Positions 9,287-19,183 are shown, counted from the stretch's first letter. The stretch is 64,000 nucleotides of DNA from Poriferisodalis sp965116715 (GCA_965116715.1 OZ220724.1:3100001-3164000); one strand, 5' to 3'. Numbers and translations: made by a program. Notes: generated by a model from the sequence alone, not told the origin.

Positions 9287-9290
<4 letters not shown>
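8529..9290 (+). CDS. Branched-chain amino acid-type ABC transporter ATPase (LivG-like)
   Basis: First of two ATPase subunits (253 aa) powering import by the permeases encoded downstream. Walker A is GPNGAGKTT near residue 37; the signature region is the LivG-type LPFGTLKRIELARAL instead of LSGGQ; Walker B is LIMLDEPASG; the switch histidine is in LLVEHH. The GTG start has GGAGGGGG eight bases upstream. The stop overlaps the next start (ATGA), so the ATPase pair is translationally coupled. LivG family membership is secure, but this transporter class carries amino acids, amides, urea and other small molecules, so the substrate is not known. Confidence 0.95.
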
Positions 9291-10000
<710 letters not shown>

Positions 10001-10022
10001 TACGTAGGTACGGGGGCAGACC

Positions 10023-11081
10023 GTGAACTGGAACTTCGAGATCCTGCCGGATTTCATTTTCAACGGCCTACGCGACGGTGCCGTCTATGCCGCCGCCGCG
10101 TTGGCACTGGTGCTGATCTTCAAGGCCACCACGCTGATCAACTTCGCGACCGGTGAGTTGGCGATGCTTGGCGCGTTCTTCGTCTATGTGCTCAACATCG
10201 AGCAGGGTCTGTGGCTCTGGCTCTCGATTGCCATAGCGATGCTCATCAGCGCCGCAATCGGTGCCGCGGTCGAGCGAACACTGGTCAGACCGTTCGACCC
10301 TGCTGACCACTTGCCTGTGGTGCTCATCACCCTAGGTTTGTTCCTGATCATCAACGCTGTTGCGGGTGATGTCTGGAACTACCAGGTTCGCCGGGTGAAC
10401 GACCCCTTCGGCCAGTTCCCGAGCTGGGTCCCGAACGGCAGCGAGCTCAAGACCTCGAGCGAGGGCACCATCGCCTGCCTCGAGAATGCCGACGGCGCCT
10501 TGGCCGAAGTGGCACCCGGCACCGCCGGCGCTGAGATGTGCGAGATGGTGGGACGCACGTTCTTCGAGGTCATCGGTGCCCGCCTGCACTACCGCACCAT
10601 CGGCACGTGGATCGCACTCGCCCTCGCGCTGATCGCACTTGCAGTCATCCTGGGCAGGACGAAGGCGGGCTTGGCATTCCGCGCGGTGTCCTCCAATACC
10701 GAGTCGGCCCGGTTGGTCGGCGTCAATACCGGCCGCACCCTGGGCTTCGGCTGGGCGCTGGCCTCGGTGTTCGGCACGCTCTCCGCCGCACTGGTGGCGC
10801 CGGCGCTGGGCGGCGTCAACCCCAACATGATGCTGACGATCCTGATCTACGCCCTGGCAGGAGCCGCCCTCGGCGGGCTCGACAGTCTTGGCGGCGCCGT
10901 CATCGGCGGCTTGGTCGTGGGGCTCATCAAATCGGTGCTGGTCTCATGGTTTGGCGTGGTCGTGCTCGGCCAGGCCTACTTCTCGATCTTGCAGCTGGCG
11001 ACGGCGTTCCTGCTGATCTTGATCGTGTTGCTGTTCCGTCCAGCGGGTCTCTTCGGAACCCGCCGCATCGAGCGCGTCTAG
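10023..11081 (+). CDS. Branched-chain amino acid-type ABC permease, LivH-like (first copy)
   Basis: Integral membrane permease (352 aa) with about eight predicted helices. LivH marks are INFATGELAMLGAF near the N-terminus, RAVSSNTESARLVGVNTGR in the coupling loop, AGAALGGLDSLGGAVIGG, and the C-terminal RPAGLFGTRRIERV. Compared with the second copy (314 aa) it carries an insertion around residues 120-180 containing two cysteines in an acidic loop probably exposed outside the membrane. GTG start with a GGGGG stretch upstream. It forms the first permease pair with the next gene. Confidence 0.93.
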   Translation: MNWNFEILPDFIFNGLRDGAVYAAAALALVLIFKATTLINFATGELAMLGAFFVYVLNIEQGLWLWLSIAIAMLISAAIGAAVERTLVRPFDPADHLPVVLITLGLFLIINAVAGDVWNYQVRRVNDPFGQFPSWVPNGSELKTSSEGTIACLENADGALAEVAPGTAGAEMCEMVGRTFFEVIGARLHYRTIGTWIALALALIALAVILGRTKAGLAFRAVSSNTESARLVGVNTGRTLGFGWALASVFGTLSAALVAPALGGVNPNMMLTILIYALAGAALGGLDSLGGAVIGGLVVGLIKSVLVSWFGVVVLGQAYFSILQLATAFLLILIVLLFRPAGLFGTRRIERV

Positions 11082-11110
11082 CTCAACGACCCAAGGGGAG
11101 TTGCTGAGGT

Positions 11111-12943
11111 ATGAGTTCACCACTGCTCATCGTTTCCAAGGGCAGCACACAGCATCGCCAATGGCGGTTCTTGAGCTGGGGCTACGCCGTAGCGCTGGCG
11201 ATCTTGGTGCCACTGGTCCTGCAGCCGTTCGAGATCGGCAAGATGAACCGCGCATTGGTCCTCATGGTGGCCGTGCTGGCGGTCAACCTGGTCGTGGGCT
11301 TCAACGGCATGCTCGCGCTGGGGCACTCGGCGTTCATGGGTATCGGTGCGTTCGTTGCCGCGTCGATGGTCCAGGACGAGCTCTGGGATTTCTGGATGGT
11401 CATCCCGGTCGTCGTGATTGTCGGGTTTGCCATCGGCATCATCGTTGGCCTGCCAGCGCTGCGCGTGCGAGGTCTGTACCTAGCCTTGGTCACCATCGCT
11501 CAGGCGGCGGTATTCCCGACGCTGGTGAACATCGACGAGCTCGGCATCGCACGTCGTACCGGCGGCCCGAACGGCCGAGACGTCATCGAGGAAGTCGATC
11601 GGCAGGAAAGCGGATTCTCCAGCTTCTTCGAGTGGCTGCCCGGTGTCGACGGTGCCCGTGGCGCGAATGCGTACCGCTACTGGATCCTGCTGCTGATGAC
11701 GGTGATCGTCGTTTCGCTGGTGCGCAACATCATGCGCAGCCGGCCTGGCCGGGCGGTTCTTGCGATCCGCGACAGCGAGGCAGGTGCCGCCGTCTACGGC
11801 GTGAACCTGCCGATGTACAAGACCGTGAACTTCGCCTTGAGCGCCTCGCTGGGTTCATTGGCGGGTCTCATGTGGTGCCTCGACAAGGGTTTCGTGGCCG
11901 GCCAGGACTTCACCTTCCTGCTGGCAGTCGACCTCATCATCGGCTTGGTGATCGGCGGTGTCGGCACCCTGCAAGGCTCGATCTTCGGCGGCTTGTTCGT
12001 GGTGTGGGTGCGAGACCTCACCAAGAGAATCTCCATCCCGCTGGGCTTCTACACGCTTGACGGTGACGGCCCCCTCTCTGCGGCCATCTTCGGCCTCATC
12101 CTGATCCTGTTCACCTTCTTCGCCCCCGGCGGCATCGCCTCGATGGTCACGGCGATTCAGAAGAAGATCATCCAGGTGGTCCCGCTGACTCCAAGCGGCG
12201 ACCCCATCACACCGCTCGCGAGCCTCGACCCCGGTCCGTCCTCTACGCGAGCCACTTGGGCGATGAGATTCGCCATCGCCGGTCCGATCCTGCTGGTGAT
12301 CGGCTGGGTGCTGATGAACGTCGACAACCTCATCGTCGGCACGCTCGCCTTCGCATTGCGCTTCGCGATTGTGGTGCTCGCGCCGATCATCGTGTTCGTT
12401 GCGATGAACGAACTCCGAGCGGTCAAGGCCGGCTTGCGCGGCGAGAACGCCGCTGCGGTGAGTTCACAGGCCAAGGCGGCCGGAGTTCTCGGAGTGCTGA
12501 GCTTCGCCTACATCCAGGCGTTCGCTCTGAACATCGCGCTGCGGGCTCACCATGTGGGGCACCTGGCTCGCGAAGCGATCGCAGTGAACCCAGACGGCAA
12601 GACGGTGCCCGCGATCCCGCTGGTCAACGAAGCAGCCAAGGCGAAGGACTTCGTGGGCACGCCGGGCGAATTCTGTGGCACCTCGCCATCGGGCGAGATC
12701 AGCGACATGTCGGTCAGCGAGCTGTGCAATGTGGCATCCGACGCGATCGATGCCTCCGAGACACCGGTGGGCTTCTGGCTCATCGGCTGGCCGACGCAGA
12801 GTCTGCTGTCGCTGGTGCTGAGCATCATCGTCATCGTGGTGACGATCTTCGTCGGCCTGCGGTATTTCGTGTTCTCCGAGGAGAAGGCCGAGACCGCCCC
12901 CGAGCCGGCTCCCGAAGACGTCGGCGCCTCTGCCGAGATGTAG
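11111..12943 (+). CDS. Branched-chain amino acid-type ABC permease, LivM-like, with long C-terminal extension
   Basis: Residues 1 to about 350 are a normal LivM permease: NGMLALGHSAFMGIGAFVAAS, GLPALRVRGLYLALVT, RPGRAVLAIRDSEAGAAVYG and IGGVGTLQGSIFGG, ending near FFAPGG where LivM proteins usually stop. The protein then continues about 255 residues to a total of 610, with some four further predicted membrane segments, a loop with two cysteines (EFCGTS... SELC) and an acidic, proline-rich cytoplasmic tail. I do not recognise the extension. The frame is uninterrupted and composition does not change, so it is not an assembly of two genes by readthrough error. Confidence 0.9.
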   Translation: MSSPLLIVSKGSTQHRQWRFLSWGYAVALAILVPLVLQPFEIGKMNRALVLMVAVLAVNLVVGFNGMLALGHSAFMGIGAFVAASMVQDELWDFWMVIPVVVIVGFAIGIIVGLPALRVRGLYLALVTIAQAAVFPTLVNIDELGIARRTGGPNGRDVIEEVDRQESGFSSFFEWLPGVDGARGANAYRYWILLLMTVIVVSLVRNIMRSRPGRAVLAIRDSEAGAAVYGVNLPMYKTVNFALSASLGSLAGLMWCLDKGFVAGQDFTFLLAVDLIIGLVIGGVGTLQGSIFGGLFVVWVRDLTKRISIPLGFYTLDGDGPLSAAIFGLILILFTFFAPGGIASMVTAIQKKIIQVVPLTPSGDPITPLASLDPGPSSTRATWAMRFAIAGPILLVIGWVLMNVDNLIVGTLAFALRFAIVVLAPIIVFVAMNELRAVKAGLRGENAAAVSSQAKAAGVLGVLSFAYIQAFALNIALRAHHVGHLAREAIAVNPDGKTVPAIPLVNEAAKAKDFVGTPGEFCGTSPSGEISDMSVSELCNVASDAIDASETPVGFWLIGWPTQSLLSLVLSIIVIVVTIFVGLRYFVFSEEKAETAPEPAPEDVGASAEM

Positions 12944-13016
12944 AGCAGCGCCGGGCCTCCCGCCTCCGCTGGGGCGCCGGGACCCGGTCGACATTGCTGA
13001 GGGCTGAGCAGTCGCG

Positions 13017-13961
13017 ATGGATGTAGTACTGCTGCTGCAGCGAATCTTCGATGCGCTGTTCAACAGCGCCATCTACTCCTCGCTGGCGCTGGCGCTGGTC
13101 ATCATCTTTCGTTCCACCGGGCTGCTGAACTTCGCCCAGGGCGAGATGGCCACATTCTCGGCCTACATCGCCTTCGTGCTGCTCGCTGGCGCCGCGCCCG
13201 GCGTCACCGGAGGCGGGTTGGCATCGTGGATTGGGGCGCCGCTGGTGACGCCCCTGGCGATCGGAGGCGCAGTCGTCATCGGCATAGCGGCCGGTGCCGC
13301 GACCGAGCGTGTGCTGATCCGGCCGCTAAGAAATGCCCCGGAGCTAGCACTCGTCAACGTGACGATCGGCATTCTGCTCGCGCTCAACTCGTTGATGGGC
13401 CAATGGTGGGGAACCGGTCCGCGTGTCTTCCCGCCGTTCTTCCCGTCATCTCCTGGCGACCACATCGACATTGCCGGCGCTCGCCTGCGCTTTTCCACGG
13501 TCGGGGCGTGGCTGGTGCTGTTCGCGCTCCTGACCGTGCTGGCGCTGCTGCTGCGCTACACCAGAGCCGGTCTCGCATTCCGGGCGGTTTCGATCGATTC
13601 AGAATCGGCCGCGTTGAACGGCATCCGCGTGGGTCCGACGCTGATGTATGGCTGGGCGCTGGCAGCGGGCCTCGGGGCCATCGCGGCGAACATGAGCGCG
13701 AACTCGGTGCTCCTCGAACCCACCATGATGGTCCGTGTACTGGTGTACGCCTTTGCCGCGGCGACGCTCGGCGGGCTCGACTCGCCCAAGGGGGCGCTGG
13801 TCGGCGGCGTGGTCATCGGCCTCAGCCAGACGCTGATCCCGGCCTATGTGCCGTTCATCGGATTCGAGCTCAGCGTGCTGCCTGCGCTCGTCGCCATGGT
13901 GGTGGTGCTCATCGTGCGTCCGGCAGGCCTGTTTGGCACCCAGCGGATCGAGCGGGTGTGA
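13017..13961 (+). CDS. Branched-chain amino acid-type ABC permease, LivH-like (second copy)
   Basis: Second LivH permease (314 aa) with standard length and motifs: LLNFAQGEMATFSAY, RAVSIDSESAALNGIRVG, AAATLGGLDSPKGALVGG and RPAGLFGTQRIERV. It lacks the cysteine-bearing insertion of the first copy. It lies 73 nt after the first livM and overlaps the second livM by four bases (GTGA), so it belongs to the same operon. Paralogous, not identical, to the first LivH, suggesting a different substrate or receptor. Confidence 0.93.
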   Translation: MDVVLLLQRIFDALFNSAIYSSLALALVIIFRSTGLLNFAQGEMATFSAYIAFVLLAGAAPGVTGGGLASWIGAPLVTPLAIGGAVVIGIAAGAATERVLIRPLRNAPELALVNVTIGILLALNSLMGQWWGTGPRVFPPFFPSSPGDHIDIAGARLRFSTVGAWLVLFALLTVLALLLRYTRAGLAFRAVSIDSESAALNGIRVGPTLMYGWALAAGLGAIAANMSANSVLLEPTMMVRVLVYAFAAATLGGLDSPKGALVGGVVIGLSQTLIPAYVPFIGFELSVLPALVAMVVVLIVRPAGLFGTQRIERV

Positions 13962-15256
13962 GCAACGACGACTGGCCCTCGCCGATGCCGCGTCCCGGCG
14001 ACGACGACGAGACACCGCGTGCCGACGCCAGCGTGTTCGGGGTGTTCGCGCCGCCGGACAACCCGCCCGCCGGCGCGCCGCCCGAAGCTGACGAGCCGTC
14101 CAGAACTGGCGAAGTGGGCACCGAGCCGTCTGGAGCCGGACTCAGCGTGCGCGGCGGCCCGTCGGCAGCAGCCGGCATTGGCGCAGCGGCGCTCGGAGTC
14201 AGTACAGCGGACCACCTCGAGCGCCCTCGCCGGCGGATCAGCCTGCTCAGTTGGGTTGGCGCTGTGCTGCTGGGCGTCTGGCTGGTGGCGATGCCGCTGA
14301 CCAGTTCAGTGACGGAACTTCGGCAGAACACCCAGATCGTCGTCATGGTCTTGGCCGTGCTGGGTGTGAACATCGCCACGGGCTATGGCGGCATGATCAG
14401 CCTGGGTCACGGGGTCTTCGTGGCCGTCGGCGCGTTCGCAGCCGCGTACGCGGTTGACGACTTGGCATTGCCGTGGGTCGTCTCGATCCTGGCTGGTGCC
14501 GCGTTCGCGGGCGCTGTGGGTGCACTGGTGGGCCTGCCCGCGCTTCGTATCAAGGGCATTCATCTTGCGCTGGTGACGCTCGGGCTGGCCATCGTGTTCC
14601 AGCCGCTAGCGAAGCGAGTCCCAGCGTTCTCCGGCGGTGTCAGCGGCAGAGCGGTCGGCGCTGAACTGGTGCCGCCGTCGTGGTTCGGCACCAGCCGCTG
14701 GGCCGAGGGGCTGTACCACTACCTCATCTGCTTGGCGGTGGTGGGATTGGCGATGCTGGTCACTCACCACATCATCAACAGCCGACCTGGACGAGCGATG
14801 CGTGCCGTTCGAGACAACGACACGGCCGCGGCGGTGTACGGGGTCAACCTGGTGGCTTCCCGGGTCAACACGTTCGCGGTCAGTGCCTCCCTGGCAGGCC
14901 TCGCGGGTGCCCTCGGCATCGTTCTTGTCCCGTTCACCTCGCAGGAGTCGTACCCATTCCAGGAGTCGCTGGTGTTGTACGCGACCGCAGTGCTCGGCGG
15001 CCTGGGTTCGCTGTGGGGCTCAGTGCTGGGCGTCGCTATCCGCGAGGTCTTCTCGAGGATCGGCGAACTGCTCGGCGGCGTGAGCGGACTGGGCCCGCTC
15101 GGCGAATTCCTGCGCCTGCTTGACGAGGAACAGTTCGTGTTCGGCCTGCTGCTGGTGGCGCTGACGTTCGTCTTCCCGCGTGGCCTCATCGGTTTGTTCA
15201 GCCGGCGCCGGAATGATGGGGCATCTGACTCGGCGCGGCATCGTCTGCACACGTGA
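13958..15256 (+). CDS. Branched-chain amino acid-type ABC permease, LivM-like (second copy)
   Basis: LivM permease (432 aa). The first ~95 residues are a proline-, acid- and alanine-rich hydrophilic tail before the first membrane helix, longer than usual. The permease core has GGMISLGHGVFVAVGAFAAA, GLPALRIKGIHLALVTLG, RPGRAMRAVRDNDTAAAVYG and LGGLGSLWGSVLG. The start is the GTG overlapping the previous stop (GTGA); the open frame extends further upstream but only inside livH. It is the last membrane gene of the operon and is followed by a hairpin and the first receptor gene. Confidence 0.92.
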   Translation: MSNDDWPSPMPRPGDDDETPRADASVFGVFAPPDNPPAGAPPEADEPSRTGEVGTEPSGAGLSVRGGPSAAAGIGAAALGVSTADHLERPRRRISLLSWVGAVLLGVWLVAMPLTSSVTELRQNTQIVVMVLAVLGVNIATGYGGMISLGHGVFVAVGAFAAAYAVDDLALPWVVSILAGAAFAGAVGALVGLPALRIKGIHLALVTLGLAIVFQPLAKRVPAFSGGVSGRAVGAELVPPSWFGTSRWAEGLYHYLICLAVVGLAMLVTHHIINSRPGRAMRAVRDNDTAAAVYGVNLVASRVNTFAVSASLAGLAGALGIVLVPFTSQESYPFQESLVLYATAVLGGLGSLWGSVLGVAIREVFSRIGELLGGVSGLGPLGEFLRLLDEEQFVFGLLLVALTFVFPRGLIGLFSRRRNDGASDSARHRLHT

Positions 15257-15314
15257 AATCGTCGCTGAATTGACACGCCTGGCCCGGCATCTGCAGTGCC
15301 GGGCGAACTAATTT
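15255..15314 (+). promoter_or_regulatory. Conserved upstream element of receptor gene 1, with hairpin
   Basis: TTGACA (15270-15275) and GAACTA (15305-15310) are kept at identical spacing in front of the second receptor gene. Here the interval holds a perfect 8-bp inverted repeat GCCCGGCA/TGCCGGGC (15282-15289, 15297-15304), which could be an operator or a partial terminator after livM. The 29-nt spacing is too long for a simple -35/-10 pair. Confidence 0.45.
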
Positions 15315-15387
15315 CTTGGCGCGCCGGTTCGAATGGTTCATATTGGGGGAGCCGGCGTTTCATGCTCATCTACTGAGGAGAAACGAC

Positions 15388-17106
15388 ATGATCAAGCGTC
15401 GACTTTGGCGCTTGCTGGCGTTGTTGTTCGCGTTCTCGCTTGTTGCTGCTGCGTGCGGTGGCGGCGATGACGATGCGGATGACGGCGGTGCCGGCGAGAC
15501 AGAAACCGAGACCACCGCAGCGGCCAGCGAGGACGATGCGATGGACGAGGAGGAGATGGCCGAGGAGGAAGACGACGAGGGTGCCACTGGTGCGCTCGGC
15601 GGCGCCGCGGCCGAGGAGGACATCGAGGCGGCTGTTGCCGGTGAGACCGAAGACGAGGAGATGGCCGAAGAGGAGATGATGGAGGAGGAGGAGATGATGT
15701 TCGATCGCTCCACCCTCGAAGGCATCTTCGAAGAGGCCGCTGCCCGCCGCGCCAAGACCGTTGGCGAGCTGACCGAGAAGATGGAGGCCGGCGAGTACGG
15801 CGTCGGTGACGACGGCATCCTGCGCGGACCTGCCGGCTTCGAGATCGACATGAACGCGTGCCCCGACGACTGGTCGAACACGACGGGCATCACCGAATCG
15901 CAGGTTCGCATCGGTCACACCACGGCTCAGTCGGGCAACCTGGCTGCCTACGGCAACATCGCGTATGGCTGGGAGAACTACTTCGACTGGATGAACGACA
16001 ACGACCCGATCATGGTCGGCGGCTCGCCGCGGGATCTCGTTCTTGTCGTGAAGGACGATGGCTACGTGGCCGCTCAGACGATCGAGTTCGTGGATGAGCT
16101 GATCGAGGCGGAGAACGTGTTCTCGATCCTGACGCTGGGTTCGCCGAACACCTTGGCGGTGTACGACAAGCTCAACCAGGAGTGCATCCCGCAGCCGTTC
16201 GTGATGACCGGCCACCCGGCTTGGGGCGACCCGGTGAACCACCCGTGGACCACTGGTCTGCAGATGTCGTACTCGACAGAGTCGATCCTGTGGGGCGCGT
16301 GGATCCGGGAGAATCTCGCCGATCTGCTGCCGGTGAAGGTTGCCGGTCTGGTGATGGACAACGACTTCGGTCTGGCATATGAGCTCGGCTTCGAGGAGTG
16401 GGCGCATGCCAACTCCGATGTGGTGAGCGAGTACCTGCCGGTGCGTCACGACCCGGCTGCGCCGACGCTGACCAACGAGATGACCACGATTGCGGCGTTC
16501 GAGCCGGATGTGTTCATCTCGATGACGGCGGGCAACCCGTGCCTGCTGGCGATTCAAGAGGCGGGCCAGAGTGGCCTGATCGACGACATCAAGTCCAAGG
16601 GCGGCGCGCTGTTCACGCCGTCGGTGTGCAAGGCCATCGAGGCGTATATGGGTCCTGCGGGCGACTTCGCCGATGACTGGTGGATTGTCGGCGGCGGCAT
16701 CAAGGACTCCACCGACCCGAAGCACACCGATGAGCCCTTCATCGCGTTCATCAACGACAACCTGGCTGCAGGCGGCCTTGACCCGGCAGTGTCGCTGTAC
16801 GCAACCGGCTACATGTTCGGCTATCCGTACGGCGAGGCGCTGCGCATTGCTGCGGATCTGCCGGGCGGTCTGAACCGCACCAACTTCATCTTGGCGGTGC
16901 GTGCCATCGACATGTACCACCCGCAGGCGCTTGACGGCATCAACGCCCAGCTCAACGGTGCCGCGGATGCGTACTTCATCGAGGGTTCGGACTTCAGCCA
17001 GTTCGACGCCGATGCGCAGACGTGGAACATCATCGGCGAGATCGTGGATGTCAACGGTCGGTCCACCAACTGCGCCTGGGACAAGGACAACGGAGGCTGC
17101 CGCTAG
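15388..17106 (+). CDS. ABC transporter substrate-binding lipoprotein (receptor 1)
   Basis: Extracellular receptor (572 aa) of the importer, type I periplasmic-binding fold (LivJ/Peripla_BP_6 type). A lipoprotein signal ends at LVAAAC with Cys23. Residues about 24-105 are an extremely acidic, methionine-rich low-complexity segment with repeated EEEMAEEE and EEEEMM blocks, followed by a short helix and then the binding domain from about residue 150 (VRIGHTTAQSGNLAAYGN). ATG start with GAGGAG at the right distance. Neighbours are the permeases upstream and a near-copy downstream. Ligand unknown. Confidence 0.92.
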   Translation: MIKRRLWRLLALLFAFSLVAAACGGGDDDADDGGAGETETETTAAASEDDAMDEEEMAEEEDDEGATGALGGAAAEEDIEAAVAGETEDEEMAEEEMMEEEEMMFDRSTLEGIFEEAAARRAKTVGELTEKMEAGEYGVGDDGILRGPAGFEIDMNACPDDWSNTTGITESQVRIGHTTAQSGNLAAYGNIAYGWENYFDWMNDNDPIMVGGSPRDLVLVVKDDGYVAAQTIEFVDELIEAENVFSILTLGSPNTLAVYDKLNQECIPQPFVMTGHPAWGDPVNHPWTTGLQMSYSTESILWGAWIRENLADLLPVKVAGLVMDNDFGLAYELGFEEWAHANSDVVSEYLPVRHDPAAPTLTNEMTTIAAFEPDVFISMTAGNPCLLAIQEAGQSGLIDDIKSKGGALFTPSVCKAIEAYMGPAGDFADDWWIVGGGIKDSTDPKHTDEPFIAFINDNLAAGGLDPAVSLYATGYMFGYPYGEALRIAADLPGGLNRTNFILAVRAIDMYHPQALDGINAQLNGAADAYFIEGSDFSQFDADAQTWNIIGEIVDVNGRSTNCAWDKDNGGCR

Positions 17107-17183
17107 GTCGTCTTCGCCTGAGGCGCAGCGGACGTAGTCGCTGCGCCGAATGGACACCTGCTGATCTTCGGGTCGGCGCGACA

Positions 17184-17211
17184 GGGCCGGCGGGCGACAG
17201 CTCGCCGGCCC
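17184..17211 (+). terminator. GC-rich hairpin terminator after receptor 1
   Basis: GGGCCGGCGGGC pairs with GCTCGCCGGCCC over 12 bp (one G-T pair) around loop GACA, 78 nt after the stop. No T-run follows, as is common in Actinobacteria. Receptor 2 has a matching hairpin. Confidence 0.8.
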
Positions 17212-17254
17212 TTGCGCGTCCGGCGAGGCATCAGCGCGGCCCGAATGCAGATTC

Positions 17255-17314
17255 GAAATCGTTGCAGAATTGACATACCCGCCCGGCGACCAGCCGCAAG
17301 ACGGGAACTAGCGT
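17255..17314 (+). promoter_or_regulatory. Conserved upstream element of receptor gene 2
   Basis: The same GAAATCG, TTGACA (17270-17275) and GAACTA (17305-17310) blocks as in front of receptor 1, exactly 2000 bp away. The strong hairpin between them is not conserved; only short CCCG/CGGG arms remain. Shared blocks surviving in diverged surroundings suggest a promoter or regulator site. Confidence 0.45.
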
Positions 17315-17389
17315 CTCGGTAGACCGGCTGAGGCATCTGTGCGATTCCGCGCCGGTTTGTCTTTTTGCAACCGAATGGGGAGACACCAC

Positions 17390-19108
17390 ATGACCAAGCG
17401 TCGACTTTGGCGCTTGCTGGCGTTGTTGTTCGCGTTCTCGCTTGTTGCCGCTGCGTGCGGTGGCGGCGATGACGACGCGGATGACGGCGGCGCCGGCGAG
17501 ACAGAAACCGAGACCACCGCAGCGGCCAGCGAGGACGATGCGATGGACGAGGAGGAGATGGCCGAGGAGGAAGACGACGAGGGTGCCACTGGTGCTCTCG
17601 GCGGCGCCGCGGCCGAGGAGGACATCGAGGCAGCCGTCGCCGGTGAGGACGACGAAGAGGAGATGGCCGAAGAGGAGATGATGGACGAGGAGGAGATGAT
17701 GTTCGATCGCTCCACCCTCGAAGGCATCTTCGAAGAGGCCGCTGCACGCCGTGCCAAGACTGTCGCCGAGCTGACCGAGAAGATCGAGTCGGGCGAGTAC
17801 GGCGTCGGTGACGACGGCATCCTGCGCGGTCCGGCGGACTTCACCATTGATATGAATGGCTGCCCCGACGACTGGTCGGACACGACCGGCATCACCGACT
17901 CGCAGGTTCGCATCGGCCACACCACGGCCCAGTCGGGCAACCTCGCTGCCTACGGCAACATCGCGTATGGCTGGGAGAACTACTTCAACTGGATCAACGA
18001 GAACGACCCGATCATGGTCGGCGGCTCGCCTCGCGACCTCACGCTGATCATCAAGGACGACGCGTATGTGGCCGCCCAGACGATCGAGTTCGTGGATGAG
18101 CTGATCGAGGCGGAGAACGTGTTCTCGATCCTGACCCTGGGTTCGCCCAACACCTTGGCGGTGTACGACAAGATCAACGAGGAGTGCATCCCGCACCCGT
18201 TCGTGATGACCGGCCACCCGGCTTGGGGCGACCCGGTGAACCACCCGTGGACCACCATCATGCAGATGTCGTACTCGACCGAGTCGATTCTGTGGGGCGC
18301 CTGGATCCGCGAGAACCTGCCTGACCTGCTGCCGGTGAAGGTTGCCGGTCTGGTGATGGACAACGACTTCGGTCTGGCCTACGAGCTCGGCTTCGAGGAG
18401 TGGGCACACGCCAACACCGATGTGGTGAGCGAGTACCTGCCGGTGCGTCACGACCCGGCTGCGCCGACGCTGACCAACGAGATGACGACCATCCTGGCGT
18501 TCGAGCCGGATGTGTTCATCTCGATGACGGCGGGCAACCCGTGCTTGCTGGCGGTCCAGGAGGCTGGCCAGAGCGGCCTGTACGACGACATCAACGCCAA
18601 GGGCGGCGCGCTCTTCACGCCGTCGGTGTGCAAGGGCATCGAGGCCTACATGAAGCCCGCCGGTGATGCGGCGGACGGCTGGTGGATCATCGGCGGTGGT
18701 TCGAAGGACTCCACCGACCCGAAGTTCATCGATGAGCCGTTCATTGCGTTCGCGAACTCGAACCTCGAGGCAGCGGGCCTGGATCCGGCGGTGTCGCTGT
18801 ACGCCATCGGCTACACCTACGGCTACCCCTACGGCGAGGCGCTGCGCGTTGCTGCCGACCTGCCGGGCGGTCTGACCAGGACGAACTTCATCCTGGCGGT
18901 GCGGTCGATCGACATCTACCACCCGATGATCCTCGACGGCATCGTCACGCAGCTCAACGGCAACGCTGACGCGTACTTCGTCGAGGGCTCGGACTTCAGC
19001 CAGTTCAATGCCACCGAGCAGACCTGGACCCAGGTCGGCGACGTCGTGGACGTCAACGGCAAGTCCACCAACTGCGCTTGGGACAAGGATGAGGGCGGCT
19101 GCCGCTAG
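17390..19108 (+). CDS. ABC transporter substrate-binding lipoprotein (receptor 2)
   Basis: Paralogue of the preceding receptor with the same length (572 aa), the same lipoprotein signal (LVAAAC, Cys23), the same acidic methionine-rich segment and the same binding domain. Differences are scattered; some fall in the ligand-binding domain (for example IKDDAYVAAQ against VKDDGYVAAQ, and TIMQMSYSTES against TGLQMSYSTES), so ligand range may differ slightly. ATG start with GGGGAG upstream. It has its own upstream element and terminator, so it can be expressed independently. Confidence 0.92.
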   Translation: MTKRRLWRLLALLFAFSLVAAACGGGDDDADDGGAGETETETTAAASEDDAMDEEEMAEEEDDEGATGALGGAAAEEDIEAAVAGEDDEEEMAEEEMMDEEEMMFDRSTLEGIFEEAAARRAKTVAELTEKIESGEYGVGDDGILRGPADFTIDMNGCPDDWSDTTGITDSQVRIGHTTAQSGNLAAYGNIAYGWENYFNWINENDPIMVGGSPRDLTLIIKDDAYVAAQTIEFVDELIEAENVFSILTLGSPNTLAVYDKINEECIPHPFVMTGHPAWGDPVNHPWTTIMQMSYSTESILWGAWIRENLPDLLPVKVAGLVMDNDFGLAYELGFEEWAHANTDVVSEYLPVRHDPAAPTLTNEMTTILAFEPDVFISMTAGNPCLLAVQEAGQSGLYDDINAKGGALFTPSVCKGIEAYMKPAGDAADGWWIIGGGSKDSTDPKFIDEPFIAFANSNLEAAGLDPAVSLYAIGYTYGYPYGEALRVAADLPGGLTRTNFILAVRSIDIYHPMILDGIVTQLNGNADAYFVEGSDFSQFNATEQTWTQVGDVVDVNGKSTNCAWDKDEGGCR

Positions 19109-19155
19109 GCAACGTTCTCTGACTGAACACAGCTGACCCTCGGGTCGGCGCGACG

Positions 19156-19183
19156 GGGCCGGCGGGCAACAGCCCGCCGGCCC
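19156..19183 (+). terminator. GC-rich hairpin terminator after receptor 2
   Basis: GGGCCGGCGGGC and GCCCGCCGGCCC form a perfect 12-bp stem with loop AACA, 47 nt after the stop. It lies between two converging genes and may act in both directions. Confidence 0.85.

Larger units (their letters stand above)
15255..19108 (+). repeat. Tandem duplication of a ~2.0-kb unit (upstream element + receptor gene)
   Basis: Two units, each starting at GAAATCG (15255 and 17255) and containing one receptor gene, lie head to tail. The upstream parts align without gaps for about 55 nt and the coding parts are alike over their whole length (both 572 codons), with much nucleotide identity. A conserved GC-rich hairpin ends each unit. 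Confidence 0.85.
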
